Part shown: in pieces, positions 48,711 to 57,217 of the stretch | How the letters are laid out: every line of letters starts with the position of its first letter | How positions within the stretch are numbered: the first letter of the stretch is position 1 | Assembly: GCF_041361345.1 (NCBI RefSeq) | Contig: NZ_JBGKAD010000001.1 | Location: 868,001 to 932,000, forward strand | Reading direction: 5' to 3' | Origin: Halobaculum sp. MBLA0147 | Lineage (GTDB): Archaea; Halobacteriota; Halobacteria; Halobacteriales; Haloferacaceae | Length of the DNA: 64,000 nucleotides | Program-made: the position numbers and the translations under genes | The notes under the pieces: model-generated | What the model was told of the DNA's origin: nothing | What the model saw: the letters and a program-made list of their open reading frames with translations, nothing else | Database searches by the model: none

Positions 48711-49789
48711 CCGCCCACCTCCGTCGCGGCGACGGTCGCGAGGAGGGTCACCGCCGCCACGGCGTAACTGGCGACCCCGGCGACCGCCGCGACCCGGACA
48801 CCGTGGCGGGCCGCGGCCGGCGAGGGGAGGTCGTCGCCGTACGGCAGTTCGTACGTCTCAGGCTTCCGGAGGCGAACCCCGAGGACGGCCGCCAGCGTCG
48901 CCATCGGCCATCCGGAGTTCGGCGAGTCGGGCGTGTCGGCGTGGCGCCGCGCGGCGCGCACCGCGCCGGGGGCGCCGGCGGCGACGGCCACCAGCACGGT
49001 CGCGAGCCGCGCCGGCAGCCACATCACCGCGTCGTCGAGTCTGGCGCTGGGTGTCCCGACGCGTTTCGACCGGTAGCCCAGCATCGAGTCGAGCGTGTTC
49101 ACGCCCTTCACCCACGTCGCCGCCGCCGCACCCACCGCGAGACCGATCACCGGAGGTGAGACGGTGGTCACCCCCTGCGGCGTGATCGGCCACGACGAGA
49201 GACCGGCGGAGGGCGTGCCCGCGACCGCCGGCCCGACCACCGTCCAGCCGACGACGCCGAGGACGAACCCCGTCAGTGGCGCGACCAGCCCGTCGGCGAG
49301 GTTCTCCGCGACGCTCTCGACGGCGGCACTCCGAACTGCACCCGCCGAGAGCTCGCTCGCGTCACGCCCCGCCAGCGACCGCAGTCTGGTCCGTGCCGCG
49401 TCGAGGTCCGTCGTCGTCGCCGCGATCACGGCACGCGCCTCCGCGAGCAACAGACGGAGACTCGTCGTCACGAACACCACCAGACCAGCGGCGAGCGCCG
49501 CAGCCGCGGTCACGACCACCGCGTCGCCGTCCGAGCCGGCGACACCCGCACTCGCGAGCCACGCGGTCGCGAGGACGACTCCCCCGGCGAGCCCCGCAGC
49601 GATCAGCGGGGCGACCACCGCGACGACGACCCCGACCGTAAGCGGGTGTCCCCACGCTCTGTCGACCGGCGCGACCACACGCCCGAACAGCGCGACCGGG
49701 TGGACGCGAGCCGGCGGCTCACCGACCGCCGCGTCGAGTCCCGCGGCGACGAGGAGTGCAGCGGTCGCGACGAGGCTCACGGCGACCAC
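48707..49789 (-). CDS. cbiB: Adenosylcobinamide-phosphate synthase CbiB
   Basis: A 360-residue membrane enzyme attaching aminopropanol phosphate to adenosylcobyric acid. Signatures are EPPARVHPVALFGR near the start, SVAENLADGLVAPLTGFVLG, KGVNTLDSMLGYRS, RLDDAVMWLPARL and NSGWPMATLAAVLGVRLRKPETYELPYG, separated by Ala/Val-rich membrane helices. The GTG at 49789 places the first hydrophobic helix at the N-terminus; a longer frame to 49840 has no ATG or GTG and is less likely. First gene of the cobalamin cluster; cobS overlaps its stop. Confidence 0.94.
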   Translation of the reverse strand: MVAVSLVATAALLVAAGLDAAVGEPPARVHPVALFGRVVAPVDRAWGHPLTVGVVVAVVAPLIAAGLAGGVVLATAWLASAGVAGSDGDAVVVTAAAALAAGLVVFVTTSLRLLLAEARAVIAATTTDLDAARTRLRSLAGRDASELSAGAVRSAAVESVAENLADGLVAPLTGFVLGVVGWTVVGPAVAGTPSAGLSSWPITPQGVTTVSPPVIGLAVGAAAATWVKGVNTLDSMLGYRSKRVGTPSARLDDAVMWLPARLATVLVAVAAGAPGAVRAARRHADTPDSPNSGWPMATLAAVLGVRLRKPETYELPYGDDLPSPAAARHGVRVAAVAGVASYAVAAVTLLATVAATEVGG

Positions 49790-49902
49790 CCGTCGTGAGG
49801 TCCAGTCACTGTCGGGCGTCTCGCGGCATGCGGGCTTCAATCGCTCGGTCCAGCGGGCGGCCGAGACGGGTCACGGTCCGGTCACCGACCTCGTCTGGCC
49901 GG

Positions 49903-50193
49903 TCACGTCTGGTCGTGCGTGTGGTGGAAGAACCGAACCAGCGGCGTGTCGCCGTCGGAGACGGGCCGGAAACAGACGCGGCGGTACCGCTCGTTGTCGA
50001 TGAGGTTCACCATCAGCCCGGCGTCGTGGTCCGACAGCGACTCGTAGGGGTCGCCACACACCGGACACACCGCCGGCGACTCGTCCGGACGGGTGCTGTC
50101 GCCGCTGGCCGCCGGTGGGACGACCGGGTCGTCCCCCGTCGAGCGGTCACCGTCGGTACCCACGTCCCCGTCACCGCCGTGGTCCCGAGTCAC
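49903..50193 (-). CDS. Small zinc-ribbon protein, unknown function
   Basis: A 96-residue protein with a disordered, Gly/Asp-rich N-terminal half and a compact C-terminal half containing CPVCGDPYESL (CxxC knuckle), a later single Cys in YRRVCFRP and His residues in FFHHTHD, which together could hold one zinc ion. The GTG at 50193 is exactly 25-30 bp after a minus-strand CCTTTTGA box, so the message is leaderless and the longer frame to 50220 is excluded. It may bind nucleic acid or protein; nothing nearby decides this. Confidence 0.65.
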   Translation of the reverse strand: MTRDHGGDGDVGTDGDRSTGDDPVVPPAASGDSTRPDESPAVCPVCGDPYESLSDHDAGLMVNLIDNERYRRVCFRPVSDGDTPLVRFFHHTHDQT

Positions 50194-50338
50194 GGGCGAG
50201 GTGACGGCTCCAGACCTCAAAAGGTCGGTGGCGCCGGGCGACTGACGGCTCGGTCACGTTAACTCTTTCCCCGAGTCACCACGGGTGAATCGAGAGTCCC
50301 CAGTTTATGCACACTGGGTGTGGAGTAGTGATCGAGAG

Positions 50339-51811
50339 ATGCAACGCAGTCTCGCTCCCGTGTTGACCGTTCTGTTACTGGCAGCGGCGATTCCGGCGGG
50401 CTCGGCCCCCGCGGCGGCCGACGGACTCGTCTCCGTCTCGACGACCGTCGGGCCGTCACAGCCAGTCCCCGAGGAAGAGTTCACGATCACCGCGAACCTC
50501 TCGAGCACCGAGGACTCCTCGAGTACCTACAAGTTCCTCGAAGCGGAGGTCCGCGAGGGACGCGAGAAGGGTGACGAACTCGTCTCGCGGACGGACCTCA
50601 CCGGCGAGTTGCGTCCCGGGACGACCCGCGAGCTCGCCGTCGACGCACAGCTCAACGAGTCCGGGACACACACCGTGTTCCTCCACGTCGAGGCACGAGA
50701 CACGGACGGCGACCGGAGACGGATCGTCCAGCCGGTGACCGTCGAGGTGATCCAGGGTCACCCGCAGGTGGCCGTCGACACCGATCCGGCCGCGCCCGGG
50801 GAGCCGCGGACGATGCGCGTGACGCTGTCGAACGGACTCGACACGTCGGTGTCGAACGTCGAGTTGGTGGCGGCGAGTGACGCCGCCGACATCTCGGAGT
50901 CGCGGCGCGTCGCCGCGACGCTCGCCAGCGGCGGCGAGCAGACGTTCGAGTACACCGTGCGCCCCGAGGAGAACGCCGTGTTGCCGGTCGACGTCCGCGT
51001 GCGGTACACCACGGACGGCGAGCGTCGCGACGTCGAGTACACGCTCGACGCGGACTTCTCGCCGGCCGACGAGCCGAGCGAACACCCGCAACTGGAGGTG
51101 AACGTCCCCACCGCGCTGCCCGGGTCGAGTCGCCCCGTGAACGTCACCGTCGCGAACGGTCTCGACGAGGACGTCCGACAGGTCTCGGTCACCGTCAGTA
51201 GCGACCAGGCGACGTTCGACACGACGGAACGTGTCCGGGCGACGATGACCGCCGGCCAGACGGCGCGCTTCTCGTTCCCCGCGACCGTCGACGAGGCCGG
51301 CCGGTACCCGGTGACGGTGACGCTCCGGTACACGGACGAGAACGGCCGTCAGCAGGTGAGTCGCACGTTCCAGGGGAACTTCGACGAGCCGACGAACCCC
51401 GGTCGCGTGACGCTCACCGGCGTCGACGCCGTCGCACGCGGCGGGACGCTGGAACTGTCGGCGACGGCGAGTAACGTCGGGTCGGACGACGTGTCGTCGG
51501 TCGTCGTCTCGATCCCGGGCTCCGGCCCGGCGACCGGCACCGACTACTTCGTCGGCAGCGTGGAGGCGAGTGACTTCGCCTCGTTCACGCTCTCGACGGG
51601 TGTGACCGGGAACCTCTCCAGTGTGCCCGTCGAAGTGACCTACACCGTGGAGGGCATGGAGCGATCGTACACCACCGAGGTGCCGGTCACGCAGGTAGAC
51701 ACCCGACCCCGTCGCGACGCCAACAGTGGCGGTGGGCTCCCGATCGTGCCGATCGCAGTCGGGGGCGTCGTGGTGATCCTCCTGATCGTCGCCGTGCGGA
51801 TCAGGGGGTGA
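50339..51811 (+). CDS. Secreted CARDB/COG1361-type adhesion-like protein with C-terminal membrane anchor
   Basis: A 490-residue protein with a signal peptide (about 28 residues), four to five Ig-like beta domains carrying repeated units such as VTLSNGLDTSVSNVELV and VTVANGLDEDVRQVSVTV, and a final membrane helix (PIVPIAVGGVVVILLIVAV) with a short basic tail. This COG1361-type architecture is common for proteins that accompany archaeal ABC exporters. It opens the operon: its stop overlaps the GTG of the ATPase gene by 4 nt. A TTTATG box 35 bp upstream and the ATG at 50339 fit a short leader. It probably acts outside the cell as partner of the exporter. Confidence 0.85.
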   Translation: MQRSLAPVLTVLLLAAAIPAGSAPAAADGLVSVSTTVGPSQPVPEEEFTITANLSSTEDSSSTYKFLEAEVREGREKGDELVSRTDLTGELRPGTTRELAVDAQLNESGTHTVFLHVEARDTDGDRRRIVQPVTVEVIQGHPQVAVDTDPAAPGEPRTMRVTLSNGLDTSVSNVELVAASDAADISESRRVAATLASGGEQTFEYTVRPEENAVLPVDVRVRYTTDGERRDVEYTLDADFSPADEPSEHPQLEVNVPTALPGSSRPVNVTVANGLDEDVRQVSVTVSSDQATFDTTERVRATMTAGQTARFSFPATVDEAGRYPVTVTLRYTDENGRQQVSRTFQGNFDEPTNPGRVTLTGVDAVARGGTLELSATASNVGSDDVSSVVVSIPGSGPATGTDYFVGSVEASDFASFTLSTGVTGNLSSVPVEVTYTVEGMERSYTTEVPVTQVDTRPRRDANSGGGLPIVPIAVGGVVVILLIVAVRIRG

Positions 51812-52944
51812 CGACGGTGTCCGACGACGCACCGGCGACCGGCGGGTTCGACGCCAAGAGCGCCCGCGAGGTCGAGGCCGTGATCCCCGAGGACGCGATC
51901 ATCCGCGGGCGGGACGTGGTCAAGGAGTACCAGACCGGCGACCAGACCGTCCGCGCGCTGAAGGGGATCGACTTCGGGATCGGCCCCGGAGACTTCGTCG
52001 CCGTCGTCGGTCCCTCCGGCTCCGGGAAGTCGACGCTGTTGAACCTGCTCGGCCTGTTGGACGTGCCGACCAGCGGCGAGGTGACGCTGAACGGTGAGGA
52101 CGTAGCGAGGTTCGACGACGCCGAACGCACCCGCAAGCGCAAGCAGGTGATCGGGTTCGTCTTCCAGAGTTTCTACCTGATCCCGACGCTGACCGCCCTC
52201 GAGAACGTCGAGATGCCGCGGATGCTCGACCGGACGCCGACGGTGACCCGCCGGCGTGCGACGGAGTTGCTGGAGCGAGTGGGCTTGGGCGACCGCCTGG
52301 ACCACTACCCGGACGAGCTGTCTGGCGGACAGAAACAGCGCGTCGCCATCGCGCGGTCGCTGATCAACGACCCCGACCTGGTGTTGGCCGACGAGCCGAC
52401 CGGGAACTTGGACCGGGACACGGGCGACCAGATCCTCGACCTGTTCGACGAACTCAGACGCGAGGAGGGAGTCGCCGTCGTCACCGTGACACACGACGAC
52501 TACGTCGCGGAGGCCGCCGACCGCGTCGTCAACCTCATCGACGGGACACTGCGGACGAGTGGTGACGCCAGTCACGGCAGCGCCGACCCAGACGCCGGGG
52601 CCGTGACGGACGCCGACACCGACGGCGTGGGTGACACGGACGCCTCGACCGTGACGGATGCGGACGCCGACGGAGACGCTCCGGCGGTGACGGGCGTCGA
52701 CGGTGTGGCCGACGGGGACGCCCCGGCGGTGACGGACACGGACGGCGACGGCACGGGCGATACGGACGCCCCGGCAGTGACGGACACGGACGGCGACGGC
52801 GAGCCCGCAGACGAGTCGGCCGAGTCGGAGTCGGCCACCGAGACGGCGGTAGCGCACGACGGCGAGCCCGACGACGGAGTGCAGACCGACGCGTCGGGCG
52901 ACACGGACGGCGGCGAGTCCACCGACGGAGGTGACCCCGGGTGA
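51808..52944 (+). CDS. ABC transporter ATPase, MacB/LolD type, with acidic repeat tail
   Basis: A 378-residue protein. Residues 33-255 are the ATPase: Walker A GPSGSGKST, Q-loop VFQSFYLIP, signature LSGGQKQRVAIARSL and Walker B LVLADEPTGNLD, with the LNLLGLLDVPTSGEV segment typical of MacB/LolD. The C-terminal ~120 residues are a low-complexity Asp/Thr/Ala repeat (DGDAPAVTDTDGDG-like) with no known function. It drives the two permeases encoded downstream. The GTG at 51808 overlaps the previous stop, and the next gene overlaps its end by 4 nt. Confidence 0.95.
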   Translation: MTTVSDDAPATGGFDAKSAREVEAVIPEDAIIRGRDVVKEYQTGDQTVRALKGIDFGIGPGDFVAVVGPSGSGKSTLLNLLGLLDVPTSGEVTLNGEDVARFDDAERTRKRKQVIGFVFQSFYLIPTLTALENVEMPRMLDRTPTVTRRRATELLERVGLGDRLDHYPDELSGGQKQRVAIARSLINDPDLVLADEPTGNLDRDTGDQILDLFDELRREEGVAVVTVTHDDYVAEAADRVVNLIDGTLRTSGDASHGSADPDAGAVTDADTDGVGDTDASTVTDADADGDAPAVTGVDGVADGDAPAVTDTDGDGTGDTDAPAVTDTDGDGEPADESAESESATETAVAHDGEPDDGVQTDASGDTDGGESTDGGDPG

Positions 52945-54113
52945 GTCTGCTCCGTCGGTTGAGCGCACAGGTGCCCACACTGGTGTTGGCCCGTCGGAAC
53001 GTCTCGCGGGCGAAGACGCGGTCCGTCCTCGCCGTCGTCGCCATCGTGATCGGTGTCGTCGCCATCGGCGGGATCGGCGTCGGCGGCGAAGCGTTCAAAC
53101 AGGACCAGTTGGCCGCCTACGAGGGGTTCGGCGGGACGGCGACGGTGTCGCCGGTCTTCTACGAGGACGAACCCGACACCCGGACGTTCGACGAGAGTGA
53201 ACTGAGTCGGATGCGGCAGGCCGCCGGGAGCGGGACCCTCATCCCGATCCGTCGCGTCTCCGGCCTGGTCCGTGGACCGAACGGCGACCCCATCGTGTTC
53301 GCCCGGACGTGGGGAATCGACGACCCGTCGGCGTTCTACGACGCCAGCGAGGGTGAGTTACCGGAGACGTTCCGGCGCGACGTGGTCGTCGTCGGGTCGT
53401 CGTTCGCCGACTCGAACGACGTGTCGGTCGGTGACACGCTCCGTGTCGACGGGGGCGGCGCGGACGGCGAGTACCGCGTCGCGGCCGTGCTCGAACCACA
53501 GGGGCAGGCCGACCCGCTCCAGGCGGACAGGGCCGTGTTCGTCCCGAACGCGGAACTGGACCGGGACACCTACGACCAGGTGATCGTCCAGGCGAACGTC
53601 CGCGTCGAGGGGATCGACGGACTCGTCGCGAACATCGAGTCGGCGTTCAACGAGCGCCGCGACCGCGTCTTCGTGACCACAACCGAGAGCCGGAAAGAAC
53701 AGCAAGAGCAGGCGTTCACGCTCATCAACCAGTTCCTACTCGGGATCAGCAGCATCTCGCTGTTGGTCGCGGCGGTGACCATCGCCAACACCATGCTGAT
53801 GTCCGCCATCGAACGCGAGGGTGAGATCGGCGTGTTGCGCGCCGTCGGCTTCGGGAAGTTCGCCGTCGTCCGACTGCTCGTCGCCGAGGCCGGACTGCTC
53901 GGCGTCGCGGGCGTCGGCGCCGGTGTCCCGCTGGCACTCGGGTTCGGTGCCGTCGCCAACGAACTGCTCGTCGGCGACCCGCTGGCGTTCACCGCGACCG
54001 GACTGACGTACATCGGCGTCGGCGCCGTCTTCGGCGTCCTGACCGCGCTCGTCGGGGGGCTGTACCCCGCGTGGCGAGCGGCGAACAAACGACCCGTGGA
54101 GGCACTCGGATGA
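52941..54113 (+). CDS. ABC transporter permease 1, MacB/FtsX type
   Basis: A 390-residue permease with one N-terminal membrane helix (VLAVVAIVIGVVAIGGIGVG), a large extracellular MacB core domain (about 50-270) and three C-terminal helices (LLGISSISLLVAAVTIANTML, LLVAEAGLLGVAGVGAGVP, IGVGAVFGVLTALVGGLYP). The EREGEIGVLRAVGFGK coupling loop is the FtsX signature. Mechanotransmission exporters of this type move lipoproteins or peptides, or transmit force. It overlaps the ATPase gene. A second, similar permease follows after 130 bp, so the pair may form a heterodimer. Confidence 0.94.
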   Translation: MSLLRRLSAQVPTLVLARRNVSRAKTRSVLAVVAIVIGVVAIGGIGVGGEAFKQDQLAAYEGFGGTATVSPVFYEDEPDTRTFDESELSRMRQAAGSGTLIPIRRVSGLVRGPNGDPIVFARTWGIDDPSAFYDASEGELPETFRRDVVVVGSSFADSNDVSVGDTLRVDGGGADGEYRVAAVLEPQGQADPLQADRAVFVPNAELDRDTYDQVIVQANVRVEGIDGLVANIESAFNERRDRVFVTTTESRKEQQEQAFTLINQFLLGISSISLLVAAVTIANTMLMSAIEREGEIGVLRAVGFGKFAVVRLLVAEAGLLGVAGVGAGVPLALGFGAVANELLVGDPLAFTATGLTYIGVGAVFGVLTALVGGLYPAWRAANKRPVEALG

Positions 54114-54160
54114 TCGCACACGACACTCACCGTCGGCGTTGCCGTCGTCGCGCACACGAA

Positions 54161-54214
54161 CGAACCGGCGGGAGACGAACCGACGGGAGACGAACCGACG
54201 GGAGACGAACCGCC
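54161..54214. repeat. 15-bp tandem repeat, 3.6 copies
   Basis: Units CGAACCGRCGGGAGA at 54161, 54176 and 54191, plus a 9-bp partial at 54206, fill most of the spacer between the two permease genes. No coding role is supported because the second permease start at 54244 is well defined. Confidence 0.9.
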
Positions 54215-54243
54215 GGCGACCGCCCCGTCGGGGAGGTGTCGGC

Positions 54244-55416
54244 GTGAGTCTCCTCTACCGGCTGACGGGCAAGTTCCCGTCGGTGATCATCGCGAAGCGC
54301 AACATCTCGCGAGCGAAGACCCGCTCCGCGCTGGCGGCGCTGGCGATCGTGATCGGCGTCGTCGCCATCGGCGCGGTCGGCGGCGCGAGCGTCGCGTTCA
54401 AGGAGAGTCAGTTCGCGCTGTTCGAAGAGCAGGGTGCGAACAACGTGTTCGTGTCGCCGGGGTTCGACGCCGACGAGCGGTTCCTCGACCGAGAGGACGT
54501 CCTCCAGATTCAGGAGGCGGTCGGGAGCCGGGCGGTGGTCGGCACGGCCGGGAGTTCCGGTGAGTACGTGAAGCGAGCGGACAGGCGAGAGGACGTCGGG
54601 ATCACCTACATGGAGGACCCACGCGTGATACACGACATCGGGCGTGGGGAACTCCCGACGAACTGGCGCGACAGCGCCGTGGTCTCCGACGAGTTCGCCC
54701 GCGAGTACGGGCTCGGCGTCGGTGACCGGATCACTCTCGTCACCACGAGAGAGACGCCGGCCGGCGAGATCGAGTCGCGCGACACCTACCGTGTCGCCGC
54801 CGTCCTCACCCCTACGTCTCAGTTCGGCGTCGACGAGGTGTTCCTCCCGCTGTCGAAACTGGAGGCGCAGCGGTACGACCAGGTGCAGGTGATCACCGAG
54901 AGTGCCGACAGAGCCGAGGCCGTCGCGGACGACCTCGACGAGCGGTTCAACGGCCGGAAGGACGAGCTGTTCATCCTCGAACTCTCCTCGATCGTCCGAT
55001 TCATCGAGAACCTCGCGAACAGTATCAACCTGTTCCTGATCGCGCTGGCGTCGATCTCGCTGGTCGTCGCGGCCGTCGCCATCGCCAACACGATGCTGAT
55101 GGCGGTGATCAAGCGCCGCGAGGAGATCGGGGTCTTGCGCGCCGTCGGCTACCAGCGCGGGGACGTGTTGCGGATCCTCCTCGTGGAGTCGACGATGCTC
55201 GGCGCGCTCGGCACGGCGGTCGGGATGGCGATCGCACTCGCCGTCTCCGTGGCCGCGAACGCGATCTTCCTCGGCGACCCGCTGGCGTTCACCGGCGAGG
55301 CGCTGACGTACCTCGGCGGGGCCGCCGTGTTCGGCATCCTGGTGAGCCTGATCGCCGGGGTCTACCCGGCGTGGCGCGCCGCCAACGACCGCCCGGTGGA
55401 CGCACTGCGCGGGTGA
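54244..55416 (+). CDS. ABC transporter permease 2, MacB/FtsX type
   Basis: A 390-residue paralogue of the preceding permease, of the same length and topology: ALAALAIVIGVVAIGAVGGA helix, extracellular MacB core, LFLIALASISLVVAAVAIANTML and two more helices, and the KRREEIGVLRAVGYQRG coupling loop. Shared N-terminal segment SRAKTRS marks recent duplication. The GTG at 54244 (MSLLYRLTGKFP) matches the start of permease 1 (MSLLRRLSAQVP), which decides the start. Last gene of the exporter operon. Confidence 0.94.
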   Translation: MSLLYRLTGKFPSVIIAKRNISRAKTRSALAALAIVIGVVAIGAVGGASVAFKESQFALFEEQGANNVFVSPGFDADERFLDREDVLQIQEAVGSRAVVGTAGSSGEYVKRADRREDVGITYMEDPRVIHDIGRGELPTNWRDSAVVSDEFAREYGLGVGDRITLVTTRETPAGEIESRDTYRVAAVLTPTSQFGVDEVFLPLSKLEAQRYDQVQVITESADRAEAVADDLDERFNGRKDELFILELSSIVRFIENLANSINLFLIALASISLVVAAVAIANTMLMAVIKRREEIGVLRAVGYQRGDVLRILLVESTMLGALGTAVGMAIALAVSVAANAIFLGDPLAFTGEALTYLGGAAVFGILVSLIAGVYPAWRAANDRPVDALRG

Positions 55417-55536
55417 CTCTCCACGGCGCATCCCACCGCATCCTCTGCCAACCCCCGTGCACCCGCGACGCGTCTCGCTGCACCCGCGACTGGTCGGTCG
55501 AGACACGCAGGGCCGAGACGGCACACGTCGCGGAAC

Positions 55537-55944
55537 TCAGACGCCGGTGGCCGAGCCACCTTCCTCGGCCCGGTCGCGGTAGACGCGCAACAGCTCTTCG
55601 AGGATCATCCCGGAGCGGTCGGTCGCGTCGTAGTTCTCGTCGATGTACGCCTCCGCGGCCTCGAAGTCGTTGCGGAGTCCGTACTGCCGGACCGTGATGA
55701 CGGCGTCGAGGAAGTCGCGGCCACCGTCGGCACCCAACAGCTTCGGCTGGTCGCCCAGGTCGAGTTCGTCTTTCAACTCCCCGTACGCGAACGTCGCCGG
55801 GTCGTACTCGTCGTCGACCAGCGCGAGCACGTACTCGGCGGAGAACCGGTAGAACTCCGACTTGCTCTCGAACACCCCGTCGTCTACGAGCGCGTCGATC
55901 TGGTCGACGACCTCGTCGGGGTACCGGACGGTGTCCTTCGCCAT
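55537..55944 (-). CDS. Ribbon-helix-helix (CopG-type) regulator, CdrL-like
   Basis: A 135-residue protein. Residues 1-48 are an RHH domain (KDTVRYPDEVVDQIDALVDDGVFESKSEFYRFSAEYVL): a short beta strand followed by two helices. The C-terminal part is an acidic helical domain. Its N-terminal pattern resembles the CdrS/CdrL regulators that control cell-division genes in haloarchaea, but no ftsZ gene is nearby, so this identity is tentative. The ATG at 55944 has a GAGGAG ribosome site about 12 nt upstream and a TTTACCTA box farther up. Confidence 0.8.
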   Translation of the reverse strand: MAKDTVRYPDEVVDQIDALVDDGVFESKSEFYRFSAEYVLALVDDEYDPATFAYGELKDELDLGDQPKLLGADGGRDFLDAVITVRQYGLRNDFEAAEAYIDENYDATDRSGMILEELLRVYRDRAEEGGSATGV

Positions 55945-56132
55945 CTGTGTGTCTCCTCTGTTCCACGTATCCTCGGGTAGGTAAAGAAAGTTCGGGGCAC
56001 GGATCTCGGCGACGATAACTGCCGGCTCACCGGGGTGAGCGGGACCGTCTCGCCGACTGGGTCGGCGCGACCCTCGTGTCGTCGGGTGAAGCGCAGTCGT
56101 CGTGTCACGACCGCCGTGGCACCGTGACACGG

Positions 56133-57125
56133 TCACCCGAAGTCGGCGAGCGTGTGTTGATCGGCGACCAGCGAGCGGGCGTCGTACCCCTCGCTGGTGA
56201 GGTGCGCGGCGAGTTCGTCCGTGAACCCGTGGGTCGTGTACACGCGCTCGGGGTCGACGGCGGCGACCACGTCGCACAGCTCCCGGAAGTCACAGTGGTC
56301 CGAGAGGACGAACGTCTCGTCGTAGCCGCCGCGGTACAGGAACGAGTCGTCGACCGCCCACCCGGAGAACCCCACCGCCAGCGCGTCCGTCCGGTCGCAC
56401 AGTCGATCCACCCAGTCGGACCCCGCGACACCCGAGGGGAGCACGGCGGCGTCGCCCGGCCCGAGGTCGTCGAGGTCGTCGTACCGCGTGCCGGGGAAGG
56501 ACACGTCGTGGTGGGACGCGATCACCGCCGAGAGGTCCGCGATCGCCTCGGAGACCACCACCGACCGCCCGGCACGCTCCGCGAGCAACTGGAGTTCCTG
56601 TGCGCGTCCCAGCGCGTAGCCGAACAACAGGACGGGCCGGTCGGTTGTGTCTTCGAGGAAGTCGACGATCCGTCGTTCCAGTTCCGCCTGCGGCGGGAAG
56701 ACGTACTCCGGCGTGCCGTACGTCGCCTCGACGACCAACACGTCCGCGTCCGGCGGCTCGAACCCGTCGAGGGAGAGGCGATCCCGCGTCGAGACGTCGC
56801 CCGTGTAACAGTACGTCGTCCCGTCCGGGTCCTCGACGACGACCGCCCGCGAGCCCGCGACGTGACCGGCGTCGACCAACTCGACGCGGGGGTGTGAGAC
56901 CGCCGCGACGGGGTCGTCGCGTCTGACCCCCGCCAGCGCCGCCGTCGTGGGGGAACACACCGCCTCACCGGGGGAGTCGTCGTAGAGGTGGTCGCCGTGG
57001 GCGTGACTGTAGACGGCCACGTCGCCGTCCGGCGTCGCTGCGTCCGCGACGACGCGCGTGCCGTCCGAGAGTGCGATCTCGACGCCGTCTCGCAGTGTCA
57101 CACCCGTGTCGGTGTCGTCCGTCAC
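56133..57125 (-). CDS. Metallo-beta-lactamase-fold nuclease (mRNA 3'-end processing-like)
   Basis: A 330-residue hydrolase. The metal-binding signature SHAHGDH sits near residues 40-46, with further ligands in ELVDAGHVAGSRAVVVED, CYTGDVSTR and the late SDHCDF and YTTHGF motifs. This arrangement resembles the beta-CASP/Ysh1-type exonucleases that trim RNA or DNA ends, which haloarchaeal genomes annotate as mRNA 3'-end processing factor. The GTG at 57125 is 27 bp from a minus-strand AGTATC box (leaderless). The substrate is not proven; a DNA-repair role (Snm1-like) is an alternative. Confidence 0.82.
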   Translation of the reverse strand: MTDDTDTGVTLRDGVEIALSDGTRVVADAATPDGDVAVYSHAHGDHLYDDSPGEAVCSPTTAALAGVRRDDPVAAVSHPRVELVDAGHVAGSRAVVVEDPDGTTYCYTGDVSTRDRLSLDGFEPPDADVLVVEATYGTPEYVFPPQAELERRIVDFLEDTTDRPVLLFGYALGRAQELQLLAERAGRSVVVSEAIADLSAVIASHHDVSFPGTRYDDLDDLGPGDAAVLPSGVAGSDWVDRLCDRTDALAVGFSGWAVDDSFLYRGGYDETFVLSDHCDFRELCDVVAAVDPERVYTTHGFTDELAAHLTSEGYDARSLVADQHTLADFG

Positions 57126-57217
57126 CGTCCGTCGGGTGGGGCGGCGCGGAGATACTGGTTTCGGTGGCGGGGCGACAGACGGCGGTTCCCTCACCCTCTC
57201 GCACGTCCGGGGACGGC

